Assembly: GCA_045128175.1 (NCBI GenBank) | Contig: JBGVRF010000045.1 | Span: forward strand, 5,216 to 69,215 | DNA: 64,000 nucleotides | Direction of reading: 5' to 3' | Source: Scatosoma sp045128175 | GTDB lineage: Bacteria; Bacillota; Clostridia; Christensenellales; Borkfalkiaceae | Part shown: positions 23,125 through 33,066 of the stretch, piece after piece | Position numbering within the stretch: the stretch's first letter is position 1 | Layout: each line of letters begins with the position of its first letter | Notes under the pieces: model-generated | Databases searched by the model: none | The model's input: the letters and a program-made list of their open reading frames with translations, nothing else | Told to the model about the DNA's origin: nothing | Position numbers and translations under genes: made by a program

Positions 23125-24654
23125 ATGGGCAAGAAAAAATCGGTGGTACTCATGGTGATTCTTACCATCGTGATCGTCGTATTGTGCGCGATAACGGCAT
23201 TCCCCGCGTTCGCTGTTCCCGGAACGGTGAAAAAATGGAATCCCGCCATCATGCAGTACGACCTCGGCGCTGATCTCGGCGGCGGTTACTACGCGTACTA
23301 CTATCCGGAAGGCGTAATTACCGAAACCGAGTATGACAACGAACTCTCCGCTCTGAATGCGGCTATCGAAGCTGCTGCTGATGCGGACGAGAAAGCGGAG
23401 GCTGAAGAAGCGAAGGCGGAATACGTGGATTCGTATCTGTCTCACAAGGGACTGTACCTGAGCAAGGACGAGGACAAGAACCTCGTTGCGGCAAACGGTA
23501 CGGACGTAATGGATTCGTTTAAAGAGTCCTTCTCTGCGGCTGCGAAAGAGATCTCGGCGCGTTACGCTGCGCAGGGATATTCCGATTACCGCGTGGCGAT
23601 CGTGGACGATTATTCGATCCGCGTCGAGCTTCCCCTCTCGGAGGCGAACGCGGGCAACGTTTTGTCTATGTTCCTGCATACGGGTGAAATGACCATCGAA
23701 ATGGGCGGTGAGACCGTGGACGAGCTTAAGAGCACCGACGCGGCGATCACCGATCTTATCAAGAGCTTTTCCGTGGGCGATCAGTACGGCGTTTCGTACG
23801 TGAGATTGAACCTTACGAGCGCAGGTAAAGATATGATCGTGGCGGCGAAAGAAACGCTGACGACTTCCGATTCGAAGGATACGGCGACGACGCTTGACGT
23901 GAAGATCGGCGATACGACTATTCTTTCGGTATATCAGGATCACATCGATACCAAAAATACGGTAAAGGTGCCCCTTGCCTACGTGGAAAACAGAGCGTAC
24001 GTAGACACCGTTTGCAACCTGCTCAAATCCGTCCTTAACAACGGCGGATTCGACGTGGAATTCAGAGATCTTGCAACGAGTGAAGTGAGAGTGTTTGAGC
24101 CTGTTTACGGCGAAAATACGTTGCTTTTGATCTATATCGCGATCGCTGTCGTTATCGTCGCGTTGATCGTCGGCGCGATCGTGAAGATGGGCGGATTCGG
24201 CGGTATGAACGCGTATACGACTCTGTCCTATCTTATCGTCACGGGGCTTTGCTTTGCATTTATTTCCGGCGGCGTGTTTGAGGTGACGCTCGGAACGGTG
24301 CTGATCTTCCTGGCGGGATTGGTACTTACGAACGTACTCAACGGCTATATCTATAAGGCGATCAAAGCGGAATTCGACCTCGGTAAAACGGTGGAATCGT
24401 CCGTTCGCGGCGGCTACAACAAGACGCTGTGGAACGTTGTGGACGTTTACGCGGTGCTCGTGCTGGGCTGCATTGCGTTGCTGATCGGCGTTGCGGGCGC
24501 TTATACGCTTGCGTTGCAGGGGCTGATCTGTGTGATTACGGCTGCGTTCTGCAACTTGCTTTGGGGACGTTTCATCAATTTCGTGAATTTGTCCGCAAGC
24601 AAGAACAAATACAAATATTTCCGCTTCGTAAGGGAGGATGACGACGATGAGTAA
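23125..24654 (+). CDS. secD: protein translocase subunit SecD
   Basis: Uses the proton gradient to pull exported proteins outward, with SecF. ATG 23125 is chosen because CAGGAGG (23107-23113) precedes it; the ATG at 23086 is upstream of that SD. The 509-residue protein has one N-terminal helix, a long extracellular domain (VRLNLTSAGKDMIVAAKETL, LDVKIGDTTILSVYQDHID, the P1 region), and about five C-terminal helices including IYIAIAVVIVALIVGAI and LGTVLIFLAGLVLTNVLNGYIYKAIKAEF. It overlaps secF by 8 bases. Confidence 0.94.
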   Translation: MGKKKSVVLMVILTIVIVVLCAITAFPAFAVPGTVKKWNPAIMQYDLGADLGGGYYAYYYPEGVITETEYDNELSALNAAIEAAADADEKAEAEEAKAEYVDSYLSHKGLYLSKDEDKNLVAANGTDVMDSFKESFSAAAKEISARYAAQGYSDYRVAIVDDYSIRVELPLSEANAGNVLSMFLHTGEMTIEMGGETVDELKSTDAAITDLIKSFSVGDQYGVSYVRLNLTSAGKDMIVAAKETLTTSDSKDTATTLDVKIGDTTILSVYQDHIDTKNTVKVPLAYVENRAYVDTVCNLLKSVLNNGGFDVEFRDLATSEVRVFEPVYGENTLLLIYIAIAVVIVALIVGAIVKMGGFGGMNAYTTLSYLIVTGLCFAFISGGVFEVTLGTVLIFLAGLVLTNVLNGYIYKAIKAEFDLGKTVESSVRGGYNKTLWNVVDVYAVLVLGCIALLIGVAGAYTLALQGLICVITAAFCNLLWGRFINFVNLSASKNKYKYFRFVREDDDDE

Positions 24655-25807
24655 GAATACGGGAAAGAAATGGACCCTTTGGTCTATCATTATTGCAGTT
24701 GTCCTCATTGCGGCGGTTGCGCTTGGAATCGTTTTCGGCGGCTTTAACGGCGCGACCTCGATGGACGACGCCAAGACGTTGACTGTGACCATGAACAAGC
24801 TGGTTTACAACACGCAGCTTGAAAAGGTCGAAGAGATCTGTGAAAACGAATTCGGTTCTTTGAAGTACGTTGCCGAAAAGAAAGGCGAGATGTCGGGCGA
24901 CGACAGCGAGATCGTGTATGTGTTTGACGCGGATGCGGATCTGGCTGCGTTGGAGGAGGCTTTGAACGCGAAGTTCGAAGCGGCTACGAACGGCGGCGAG
25001 CTGGACGGCTCGTTTATCAGCGTTACAACGAATGAAGAAGCGGTGGTTTCCACCTTGGCGAAAGACGTTGTACTTCGCGGCGTGATTGCGCTGGCGGTGT
25101 TTGCGGTTCTGGCATTCGCATACGTATCTTTGCGTTATAAACTCGATATGGGTATCGTTGCAGCGATCTGCGTCGTGCTTAGCGGTGCGTTGACGGCGGC
25201 GATCGCAATGATCGTACGTATCCCCGTTACGGCATCGTTGGTGTACGTGATCTGCGTGTCCGCGTTGATGACAGCGGTGACCGTGCTTTTGACCTTTAAC
25301 AAGATCCGCGCGAACGCGAAAGCGGAAGAAGCGATTTCTGCGGAAGAACTTGTTTCCTCTTCTGTCGCATCGAAAGAGATCTGTAAGCTGGTTTGGTTGA
25401 CAGGCGGCGCGATCGTTTTGGTCGGCGTTGTATCCGGCGTTGCATCGTTGATCTCTGCGGGTGTGCTTTCGACGACGTTCTGGTTTGCCGTTCAGGCAGT
25501 CGTTGCTGTTTTGGTGGCTTGGTTTATGGGCGTCGTATATGCGCCTGCGCTGTATCTGCCTTTCAAGGCTGCGGAAGACGAGAAAAACGAAGGCAAGACC
25601 AAAACCGATTATCAGGGCGCAAAGAAAACGAGCGCGAAGGTAAAGAAAGTTTTCGCTCCGAAAGCTTCCGCTAAAAAAGTCGAACTCGTCGAGGAAGAAG
25701 TAAAAGAGGAAGCTGAAGCTACGGTCGAAGAAGCTGTTGAAGAAACGGTTGAAGAAGCTGTTGAAGAAACGGAAGATGCTCCCGCGGAAGAAGTGACCGA
25801 AGAATAA
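24647..25807 (+). CDS. secF: protein translocase subunit SecF with acidic tail
   Basis: Partner of SecD. ATG 24647 has AGGGAGG at the right distance (24631-24636); the ATG at 24638 is too close. The 386-residue protein has an N-terminal helix, an extracellular domain (about 35-135), five helices and, unusually, about 75 cytoplasmic residues of Lys/Ala-rich then Glu-rich repeats (EEAVEETVEEAVEETE). The usual SecF length is about 300. Encoded as secD-secF in the standard order. Confidence 0.93.
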   Translation: MSKNTGKKWTLWSIIIAVVLIAAVALGIVFGGFNGATSMDDAKTLTVTMNKLVYNTQLEKVEEICENEFGSLKYVAEKKGEMSGDDSEIVYVFDADADLAALEEALNAKFEAATNGGELDGSFISVTTNEEAVVSTLAKDVVLRGVIALAVFAVLAFAYVSLRYKLDMGIVAAICVVLSGALTAAIAMIVRIPVTASLVYVICVSALMTAVTVLLTFNKIRANAKAEEAISAEELVSSSVASKEICKLVWLTGGAIVLVGVVSGVASLISAGVLSTTFWFAVQAVVAVLVAWFMGVVYAPALYLPFKAAEDEKNEGKTKTDYQGAKKTSAKVKKVFAPKASAKKVELVEEEVKEEAEATVEEAVEETVEEAVEETEDAPAEEVTEE

Positions 25808-25987
25808 AAGCGGGACGGATAAAGCGAAAGGCTTATCGAAGTTAAAAAACGATTATGAAAGGGCGGGCGGGGATGTACCCACCCGCCCGAAATTATTAAA
25901 AGGCGGTTCCGTCTTTTGTGGTTTGCGTTCTTCGAACTTGTGGAACGCACTGATATAGAAATTTATCTTTTAAGACAGTATATAATT

Positions 25988-28312
25988 ATGAAGAAAATCG
26001 TTCCCGAATACGCCTTTACGGCAGAACAACTGAATAGTATATCCGTTCTTGCCGATGAAACGGGGTTGACGGAACAAATCACGCGTATCTTGTATGCGCG
26101 CGGCATCGACACTGCGCAGAAGATCCGTCGTTTTATGCGCCCTTCAGAAAAGAATTTTCTTTCTCCCTTTTTGATGCGCGGTATGCGCGAGGCCGTGGAG
26201 ATGATCACTGCGGCGCGCGACGAGGGCAGAACGGTCGCCGTATTTGGCGATTATGACGCGGACGGCATTTGCGCGTCGGCAATCATGTATCATGCTTTGA
26301 AAGAATTCGGTATCGACGCGCATATCTACGTGCCTGAACGCGCGGATGGGTACGGTTTGTCCATCGATGCGGTGGATCGTATTTTCGATGATTGCAATCC
26401 CGAATTGTTTATCACGGTCGATTGCGGTATTTCCTGCGCAAAAGAGGCGCAATATATTTATGAGTTGGGTTCGGACGTGATTGTAACCGACCATCACGAG
26501 TTGCCGGGGATCTTGCCCGATTGTGTGATCATCAATCCCAAACTCAAAGACGAATATCCCTATGACAATCTCTGCGGCGCGGGGGTCGCGTTTAAGCTTG
26601 CTTGCGCGTTGATCGGCGAAGCCGCGTATAAATATTTGGATTTTGCCACGCTTGCGACGGTGGCGGACAGCGTGCCGCTACTGGGCGAAAACCGCGACAT
26701 CGTAACGGAGGGACTGAAGCTGTTCAACAATCGCATCCGTCCCTGTTTTGCGGCGTTGTTAGGGAAAAATTATGAAAGCGTGACGGCGCAGACCCTGGCG
26801 TTCAATATCGCGCCGCGCGTGAATGCGGCGGGCAGAATGGGAGACGCGTGGGCGGCGTTCCGGTTGTTTACCGGCGAGCGTGAATCGGAGATCTACGAGC
26901 TGGCGACAAAGCTTTGTCTGTACAACACCGAACGACAGAAATGTTGCGACGAACTGTATCTTGCAGCCAAGAAAAAGCTGTTGGAGAAGGGGGCGTACGG
27001 CAACGTGATCATGCTTTCGGATGAGAGCTGGAACGCGGGCTTTATCGGTATCGTTGCCGCACGGATTGCGGAGGAATATAACCGTCCGACGTTGCTGTTC
27101 GTACACAACGGCGATATGCTCAAAGGTAGCGCGAGAAGTATTGACAACATCAACATTTTCAACGCGCTGAAAAACTGCTCGGAATATATTGAAGAATTCG
27201 GCGGACATGCGCAGGCAGCGGGCATCAACATTCGTTTTGATATGTTCGAGGTGCTGGAGGCGGCGCTGAACGAAGAGATCGGAAAGACGTATTCGCCTGC
27301 GGATTTTGAGCAGACGATCTCCGTCAGTGAAGAGATCACGTCCGTGTTCTCGGAAAAGTTTGCGCGGGAGCTGGTTGCGATGGAGCCCTACGGCGTGGGG
27401 CATAGACGACCGCTGTTTTGCGTATCGGCGAGCGCGTGTGTGGCGCGGCCTGTCAAAGCGATGTCTCCCCATCTTTCGGTGCGATGCGATTATATTGATC
27501 TGATGTATTTTTCGGGTGCGAAAAATCTGAAGATCATCGAAAGCGACGTAAAGAAGAATTTTATTTTCGAGATCAATATTTCCCGCTTTAAGGGCAGGGA
27601 ATATATCAAAGGTTACGTACGGGATCTTTTATACGACGGGCGCACGGGCAGGGGGACGGCGGAAAGTATTTTTGCAAATGCGATCACGCGGTTTTATTCT
27701 CCCGAGGTGAACGTGCAGGCGACTCGCTTGACAATGGAAGAAACGGTGGCGATGATCGAACGGAAACATGCGGAATGTCCGTACGGGCTGTGTCTGATCG
27801 CTTCCGATCGCCGTACGTTGAAATTTTATGAGGGCTTGGAAAGGTTCGGCTGCGATCTGTTTTATCTTTCATCGAGAAATCTTTCCAACGCATTGATCGT
27901 GTCACCTGCCGCTGACGCCGATCTTTCGGGGTTCCGTGATTTTATCTTCCTCGATACGCCGTCCGATTTTAACATTGCAGCATTAGAGGGGAGGCAGGTA
28001 TTTGTCAACGGCGATATTTGCGGATATAAGATGTTCGAAAATTTGGACACGGGTAGAGAGAGTTTGCTTGAAATTTTTTCGGCGCTTCGCCGCGATATCC
28101 ATTCTTTGAACGGAGAGACGGTGGAAGAGCTTGCTTTTGCTTGTGACGGGCTTGGATTTGATAAGAGGGAATTTATTTTCGCGTTGAGTGTTTTTGAAGA
28201 ATTGGGGCTGGTATCCTTCGGCGACGGTAGGTTGACCGTATATCGAGGGATCAAGGCAGAGCTGACCGATTCGACAGTATATCGTAAGGTATGCTTATTG
28301 CAACAGGGCTGA
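25988..28312 (+). CDS. recJ: single-stranded-DNA-specific exonuclease RecJ
   Basis: 5' to 3' exonuclease in recombination and mismatch or base-excision repair. The 774-residue protein has DHH-phosphoesterase motifs GDYDADG (87-93), VDCG, and TDHHE (DHH at 168-170), a middle domain with NAAGRMGDA, and the DHHA1 GGHAQAAG segment. An OB-fold region and a long C-terminal extension (residues about 560-774, typical of Firmicutes RecJ) follow. The start is ATG 25988; the upstream frame extension to 25916 lacks a Met-type start with SD. The 180 bases before it carry a GC-rich hairpin at 25862-25890. Confidence 0.93.
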   Translation: MKKIVPEYAFTAEQLNSISVLADETGLTEQITRILYARGIDTAQKIRRFMRPSEKNFLSPFLMRGMREAVEMITAARDEGRTVAVFGDYDADGICASAIMYHALKEFGIDAHIYVPERADGYGLSIDAVDRIFDDCNPELFITVDCGISCAKEAQYIYELGSDVIVTDHHELPGILPDCVIINPKLKDEYPYDNLCGAGVAFKLACALIGEAAYKYLDFATLATVADSVPLLGENRDIVTEGLKLFNNRIRPCFAALLGKNYESVTAQTLAFNIAPRVNAAGRMGDAWAAFRLFTGERESEIYELATKLCLYNTERQKCCDELYLAAKKKLLEKGAYGNVIMLSDESWNAGFIGIVAARIAEEYNRPTLLFVHNGDMLKGSARSIDNINIFNALKNCSEYIEEFGGHAQAAGINIRFDMFEVLEAALNEEIGKTYSPADFEQTISVSEEITSVFSEKFARELVAMEPYGVGHRRPLFCVSASACVARPVKAMSPHLSVRCDYIDLMYFSGAKNLKIIESDVKKNFIFEINISRFKGREYIKGYVRDLLYDGRTGRGTAESIFANAITRFYSPEVNVQATRLTMEETVAMIERKHAECPYGLCLIASDRRTLKFYEGLERFGCDLFYLSSRNLSNALIVSPAADADLSGFRDFIFLDTPSDFNIAALEGRQVFVNGDICGYKMFENLDTGRESLLEIFSALRRDIHSLNGETVEELAFACDGLGFDKREFIFALSVFEELGLVSFGDGRLTVYRGIKAELTDSTVYRKVCLLQQG

Positions 28313-28401
28313 GAGGAGGAAATAACAAACGCAAATAAGGACGCGCGCAGAGACGGCAAGGTCGGCTTGGAAACGCGCAGGAACAGGAAGAGGATGACAA
28401 T

Positions 28402-30537
28402 ATGGAAAAAACGTTAGAAAGAATCAAGGAAACTTATCCGCAATTGGTAGTCAAGGCGTACGAGTATGCCAAAGAAGCGCACAGCAATCAGAAGCGCGCT
28501 TCAGGCGAGCCGTACTTTATCCATCCTTGCGCAGTGGCGGATATCCTCATGGAATTGGGGTTGGACGCCGCGACGATTGCCGCGGCGCTTTTGCATGACG
28601 TCATCGAGGACACTGCTTCGACCGCGGAGGACATCAGACGGGAATTCGGCGACGAGGTGCTGGATCTTGTCAGCGGCGTTACCAAGCTGGAAAGGATCGA
28701 ATTCAAATCCCGCGAGGATGAGGACGCGGAGAATTTCCGTAAAATTTTCGTCGCGATGGCGAAAGATGTGCGCGTGATCATCATTAAGCTTGCCGACCGT
28801 TTGCACAATATGCGGTCGCTGAACTTTCTTTCGTACGAGCGGCAACAACGTATGGCGAGCGAAACGCTGGATATCTACGCGCCGCTTGCGGGTCGTCTGG
28901 GTATTTCGCAGATCAAGTGCGAGCTGGAAGATCTGTGTTTGAAATATCTTGATCCCGATTCGTATGAATATCTCGTTTATAACATTCGAGAAAAGCTTTC
29001 CGAACGGAAGGAGTTTGTCAACGGTATAGTCGAAGAGATCAAGGAGTTGATGAAAAACGACGGTGTGGAAGGAGAGGTGTTCGGAAGGCCAAAGCATTTC
29101 TATTCCATTTATAAAAAAATGAAGAATAAGGGCAAGACGCTGGACCAGATCTACGATCTGACGGCGGTGCGCGTCATTGTCAAGGATATCAAGGAATGTT
29201 ATACGGTTCTGGGGCGCATCCACGAAAAATGGAAGCCTATTCCCGGTCGTATCAAAGATTATATCGCAACGCCGAAGCCCAACAAATATCAATCGTTGCA
29301 TACGACGGTCATGACGCGGTACGGTCAGCCGTTCGAGATCCAGATCCGTACTGAAGAGATGCATCATATTGCGGAATTCGGTATCGCGGCGCATTGGAAA
29401 TATAAAGAAGGCCGCACGGAAGAGGCGAACGGCGATTTTGAGAACAGACTCGCTTGGCTTCGCGAAGTCATGGAATGGCAGGGGGATTTGAAAGACTCGA
29501 AAGAGTTCATAAGCGCCCTGAAAACGGAGTTGTACAGTCACGAACTGCTGGTATTTACGCCGCGCGGGAAGGTTATTTCTCTGCCGCCCGACGCGACGCC
29601 CGTCGATTTTGCCTACGCGATCCATTCGGAGGTAGGAAACCACTGTACGGGGGCAAGAGTGAATTCGAAAATCGTGCCGCTGACGACGACGCTGGAGGTC
29701 GGGGACGTGGTCGAGATCATCACTTCGCCGAACTCGAAAGGTCCGTCGCGAGATTGGCTGAAGTTTATCAAATCGTCGAGCGCGAAAGCGAAGATCAGGC
29801 AGTTTTATAAAAACGAACTGAAGGAAGAGAATATCCGCGTCGGACAGACGAAACTGGAAGAAGAGGCGAAGAAAAAGGGCTTTTCGCTGTCCGAGTTGCT
29901 TAACGAGGAGAGTTTCAAACGTATTTCCGAACGGTTTTCGTTCGGTGAAATGGAGGAAATGTTTGCCGCGGTGGGATATGGCTCAATCACGGTCAATCAG
30001 ATCCTGTTCAAGCTGATCGATTATTACCGTAAAGAGACGCCGTTGCCGTTCGAAGTGCACGCGGGAGACGGAGGCGGAAGAACGCCCGGTGGCGTTTTGG
30101 TGAACGGTCAGGCGGGGATGTTATTGCATTTTGCGGGTTGTTGTTCGCCCGTACCGGGCGACGAGATCATCAGTTATACCTCTCGCGGACGTGGTACGGT
30201 GATTCATCGTGCAGACTGTTCGAATCTGCGCGGCGTGGATCCGCATAGGTTGTTGCCTGCGTCTTGGCAAATCGCGGCAGGGGTGAAGCAGCGATATAAT
30301 GCGAATATTTCCATTCGCGCGACGGAGCAGGGCGCGGCGCTGTCTGTACTTTCGTCCGTGGTATCGGAAATGAAATTATCGATCACGGCGGTAAATGGAC
30401 GGATTGATAAAAACCATGACGCTGTGTTAGAGGCATCTATTGCGTTGACGGATATTTCCGAGGTGGATCTTTTGATTAAGAAGATGTTGTCCGATAAGAG
30501 GATCTACGACGTACATCGTATCACAGCACTGTCGTAA
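28402..30537 (+). CDS. rel: bifunctional (p)ppGpp synthetase/hydrolase (Rel family)
   Basis: Makes and degrades the stringent-response alarmone. The 711-residue protein has the HD hydrolase domain (His41 in YFIHP, HD pair at 65-66 in LLHDVIEDT), the synthetase domain (GRPKHFYSIYKKM, DLTAVRVIV, YIATPKPNKYQSLHTTV), the TGS domain (LVFTPRGKVISLPPDATPVDFAYAIH), a zinc-finger-like region (FAGCCSPVPGDEI) and a C-terminal ACT domain. Both catalytic centres look intact. Located after recJ, as common in Firmicutes. Confidence 0.96.
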   Translation: MEKTLERIKETYPQLVVKAYEYAKEAHSNQKRASGEPYFIHPCAVADILMELGLDAATIAAALLHDVIEDTASTAEDIRREFGDEVLDLVSGVTKLERIEFKSREDEDAENFRKIFVAMAKDVRVIIIKLADRLHNMRSLNFLSYERQQRMASETLDIYAPLAGRLGISQIKCELEDLCLKYLDPDSYEYLVYNIREKLSERKEFVNGIVEEIKELMKNDGVEGEVFGRPKHFYSIYKKMKNKGKTLDQIYDLTAVRVIVKDIKECYTVLGRIHEKWKPIPGRIKDYIATPKPNKYQSLHTTVMTRYGQPFEIQIRTEEMHHIAEFGIAAHWKYKEGRTEEANGDFENRLAWLREVMEWQGDLKDSKEFISALKTELYSHELLVFTPRGKVISLPPDATPVDFAYAIHSEVGNHCTGARVNSKIVPLTTTLEVGDVVEIITSPNSKGPSRDWLKFIKSSSAKAKIRQFYKNELKEENIRVGQTKLEEEAKKKGFSLSELLNEESFKRISERFSFGEMEEMFAAVGYGSITVNQILFKLIDYYRKETPLPFEVHAGDGGGRTPGGVLVNGQAGMLLHFAGCCSPVPGDEIISYTSRGRGTVIHRADCSNLRGVDPHRLLPASWQIAAGVKQRYNANISIRATEQGAALSVLSSVVSEMKLSITAVNGRIDKNHDAVLEASIALTDISEVDLLIKKMLSDKRIYDVHRITALS

Positions 30538-30540
30538 CCA

Positions 30541-30868
30541 GCGTTCCGCCAGCGTTTCGGCAACGTTCCGTTGCATCCAGTTAGGAAGTCAAGAAACTCA
30601 GTTTCTTGCGGGTGTGGGCAGAGCCCACGAAAAATATCCCTTTTAAGCAAGCTGTGCTTGCGCCTTTACGCCTTTGGCGTTGATGCGTTGCTTTGCAACA
30701 CAATGAAATAACGCAAAGCAGAGCTTTGCTCTCTTAAGGCTTAGTATTTATGGAGCTCCGCTCCATGCCTCGTTAAGGGCTACTCGCCCTTAAAACCTCG
30801 CAAGGGACAATGTCCCTTAACCCTTGACTTGGTCCAGGGGAATGCTGGCTGGTGGGAGGAGAAAGTTT
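30541..30868 (+). repeat. hairpin-array interspersed repeat, copy downstream of rel
   Basis: The 328-base gap has no gene. After a block with CCAGCGTTTCGG and AACGTTCCGTT come successive short palindromes: AAGAAACTCAGTTTCTT, GTGGGCAGAGCCCAC, GCAAGCTGTGCTTGC, AGCAGAGCTTTGCT, ATGGAGCTCCGCTCCAT, TTAAGGGCTACTCGCCCTTAA and AAGGGACAATGTCCCTT. Most are 5-8 bp stems with 1-5 base loops, laid end to end. Confidence 0.8.
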
Positions 30869-31492
30869 ATGAAAATAATCAAGATCGCGCCGCGCGGATT
30901 CGCGGCGAATACGTACGTTTTGACGGAGGACGGGAAAAATGCCGTCGTTATTGACCCTGCACAGACAAGGGCGGAAAGCGAATTGATCAAGCTTGGTCTC
31001 AACCCTGCCTACGTCCTTTTGACACATTGCCATTTCGATCACGTCGGTGGCGTGAGCGTTTTACAGGCGAGTGGCGCAAAGGTCGTATGCTCGGAGTCGG
31101 AAAAACCCCTGATTGGAACGAATGCGGATCTGTTCGAGATGTTCGGCGCGCCCCGTGTGAACTATACAGTCGATAAAACGATGAAGGACGGCGAGGAGAG
31201 GGAATTTTGCGGAATAAATATTAAAACTCTACTCACGCCCGGGCATACGAAAGGGAGCTGTTGCTACCTTGTAACAGAAAAGGACGGGGGTAGGTATTTG
31301 TTCACGGGCGATACGCTGTTTGCAAGCAGCATCGGTAGGACGGATTTTCCAACGGGGAATATTATGGAGATGCGCGCAAGCTTGCGCCGCATTTCCGCGC
31401 TGGAGGGGGATATGCCCATATATGCCGGTCACGAAGAGGAGACTACGCTCGATAAGGAACGGAAAAATAATCCGTTTCTGTTGGACGCTTAA
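30869..31492 (+). CDS. metallo-beta-lactamase-fold hydrolase (glyoxalase II-like)
   Basis: A 207-residue protein. ATG 30869 follows GGGAGGAG. The metal site is THCHFDHVGG, with further ligands in LLTPGHTKGS, FTGDTLF and the final His in YAGHEEE. This set matches the small hydroxyacylglutathione-hydrolase-like MBL proteins; the substrate is unknown since Clostridia often lack glutathione. Lies 27 bases before hemZ and may be co-transcribed. Confidence 0.9.
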   Translation: MKIIKIAPRGFAANTYVLTEDGKNAVVIDPAQTRAESELIKLGLNPAYVLLTHCHFDHVGGVSVLQASGAKVVCSESEKPLIGTNADLFEMFGAPRVNYTVDKTMKDGEEREFCGINIKTLLTPGHTKGSCCYLVTEKDGGRYLFTGDTLFASSIGRTDFPTGNIMEMRASLRRISALEGDMPIYAGHEEETTLDKERKNNPFLLDA

Positions 31493-31519
31493 AAATACGG
31501 AAAGCTGCTTTGAAAAGTT

Positions 31520-32920
31520 ATGTTTGTTACCGATTGTAAATTTTTGGAAAATGAGCTTATGGACGTGGTGCGGCTGTTTAAAAACCGTCCCGCAGCCATC
31601 GAACACTCTTTTCGTTTTGAAGAGGGTGTTTTTTACAATGATTTTCGTATCGACGGAAAAGCCTTTTTCTTTAAAGATGGGGGGCAGGTATGCGATGAGC
31701 TTGAATTTAAGCGTTTCGAACGTCGATTTGCCAAGCTTGCCTTATACGAGATATTATCCGATCTTTACGGCGAGAAAATGCCGTGGGGCGCGTTGACGGG
31801 GATCAGACCTACCAAGCTTGCGTATATGGAACAGGAAAAAGGGCTTGATTTTGTCGAGCTTTTCCGCCGTATGCGGGTCAGTGAGGAGAATATCCGTCTT
31901 GTTGCGGACGTTCTCAAAACGCAGGAGGGGGTGTACGAGAAAAAGGACGGCAATACCGATCTGTTTGTTTCTTTGCCCTTCTGTCCTTCCAAATGCGCAT
32001 ACTGTTCCTTTATTACTGCCCCGATCGATAAAACGCGGCATTTTTTGCCTTCTTATCTCGATTGTCTGGAAAAAGAGCTTGTCGCGGCAAAGGATAGCGT
32101 GGGCGTTCTTCGCAGCGTTTACGTCGGCGGAGGGACGCCGTTCGCGCTTGACGCGCCCGATTTGGAACGGGTGCTGAAAGCCGTTGCGCCGATCGTCGAA
32201 AATGCAAAACGCGCCACCCATGTATGCGAATACACCGTAGAGGCGGGACGCCCCGATGTGTTTACGGATGAGAAATTGGCATTGCTGAAAGACTACGGTG
32301 TGACCCGTATCTGTATCAATCCGCAAAGTTTTTCGGATGAAACTTTGCAAAAGATCGGCAGAAAACATACGGTTGAGGATATTTATAAGGCGTTTGAAAG
32401 GTCGGAAAAATACGGCTTTGACGTCAATATCGATCTGATCGCAGGTTTGGCGGACGAAACGCCCGATACTTTCGAGCAAAGCGTGCAAAAAGCGGTGAAG
32501 CTTAATGCGGATAACGTCACCGTGCATTGCTTGTCCTTGAAATCGGGCGCGAAGTTGAAAGAGGACAAAATTAAAGAGGAAAACGTGTATCTCGAAAACG
32601 GCTTCATCTCAACCATGGTAGCCACGTCGAGAGAGATTTTAAGCGAGAACGGATACGCACCTTATTATATGTACCGCCAAAAATATCAGGTAGGAAATAA
32701 CGAAAACGTAGGCTGGACGAAGCTGGGCAAAGCGTGCGTATATAATGTCGATATCATGGAAGAAACGGCGGACAACCTTGCCGTCGGTGCCAATGCGGTG
32801 TCCAAACGCGTTTATAATGACAAGGGACTGATCACCCGTTTCGCTTCGCAAAAAGATTTGAAAACGTATATTGAGAAGATTGATGACATCATCGAAAAAC
32901 GTCGGAAATTTTTCGAATAA
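31520..32920 (+). CDS. hemZ: coproporphyrinogen dehydrogenase-like radical SAM protein HemZ
   Basis: A 466-residue radical SAM protein of the HemN/HemZ group. The N-terminal region of about 155 residues specific to HemZ includes GALTGIRPTKL. The cluster motif is CPSKCAYC at about residue 157, with the following SFITA, then VYVGGGTPFAL and EAGRPDVFT. Oxygen-independent coproporphyrinogen oxidation is the textbook role, but HemZ homologues are common in Clostridia that lack heme pathways, so the reaction is uncertain. Confidence 0.88.
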   Translation: MFVTDCKFLENELMDVVRLFKNRPAAIEHSFRFEEGVFYNDFRIDGKAFFFKDGGQVCDELEFKRFERRFAKLALYEILSDLYGEKMPWGALTGIRPTKLAYMEQEKGLDFVELFRRMRVSEENIRLVADVLKTQEGVYEKKDGNTDLFVSLPFCPSKCAYCSFITAPIDKTRHFLPSYLDCLEKELVAAKDSVGVLRSVYVGGGTPFALDAPDLERVLKAVAPIVENAKRATHVCEYTVEAGRPDVFTDEKLALLKDYGVTRICINPQSFSDETLQKIGRKHTVEDIYKAFERSEKYGFDVNIDLIAGLADETPDTFEQSVQKAVKLNADNVTVHCLSLKSGAKLKEDKIKEENVYLENGFISTMVATSREILSENGYAPYYMYRQKYQVGNNENVGWTKLGKACVYNVDIMEETADNLAVGANAVSKRVYNDKGLITRFASQKDLKTYIEKIDDIIEKRRKFFE

Positions 32921-32955
32921 ATCGGAATAAAATTTCGAAAACAGCGCTAAATCAA

Positions 32956-32984
32956 TTTACATTCGGAAAAGAATGTGCTAAAAT
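32956..32984 (+). promoter_or_regulatory. rpsO promoter
   Basis: TTTACA (32956-32961) and TAAAAT (32979-32984), spacing 17. Confidence 0.6.
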
Positions 32985-32997
32985 AGTAGTAACGGCT

Positions 32998-33060
32998 GTC
33001 TGAGCGAGTCGATTCTCCACGCTACGCTCAGCGGTACGAGATACCATTCCATAGGAGGAT
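32998..33060 (+). promoter_or_regulatory. structured rpsO leader, candidate S15 autoregulatory site
   Basis: The untranslated leader contains CTGAGCG pairing with CGCTCAG about 20 bases later, then GGTACGAGATACC as a second small stem, ending at SD ATAGGAGG. S15 represses its own mRNA by binding structured leaders in several bacteria; this leader fits the position but not a motif I can verify. Confidence 0.4.
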
Positions 33061-33066
33061 AAAAAA

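Noticed and set aside
23026..24798. 590-codon open frame on the minus strand
   Set aside because: Antisense shadow of secD; composition is Arg/His/Asp-rich without recognisable domains.
25862..25890. Terminator after secF
   Set aside because: The GC-rich stem GGGCGGGCGGG/CCCACCCGCCC is real but lacks a T run, so it is noted only as a hairpin.
30541..30868. CRISPR array
   Set aside because: The units are palindromes of differing sequence with no constant repeat and spacer spacing, and no cas genes are present.
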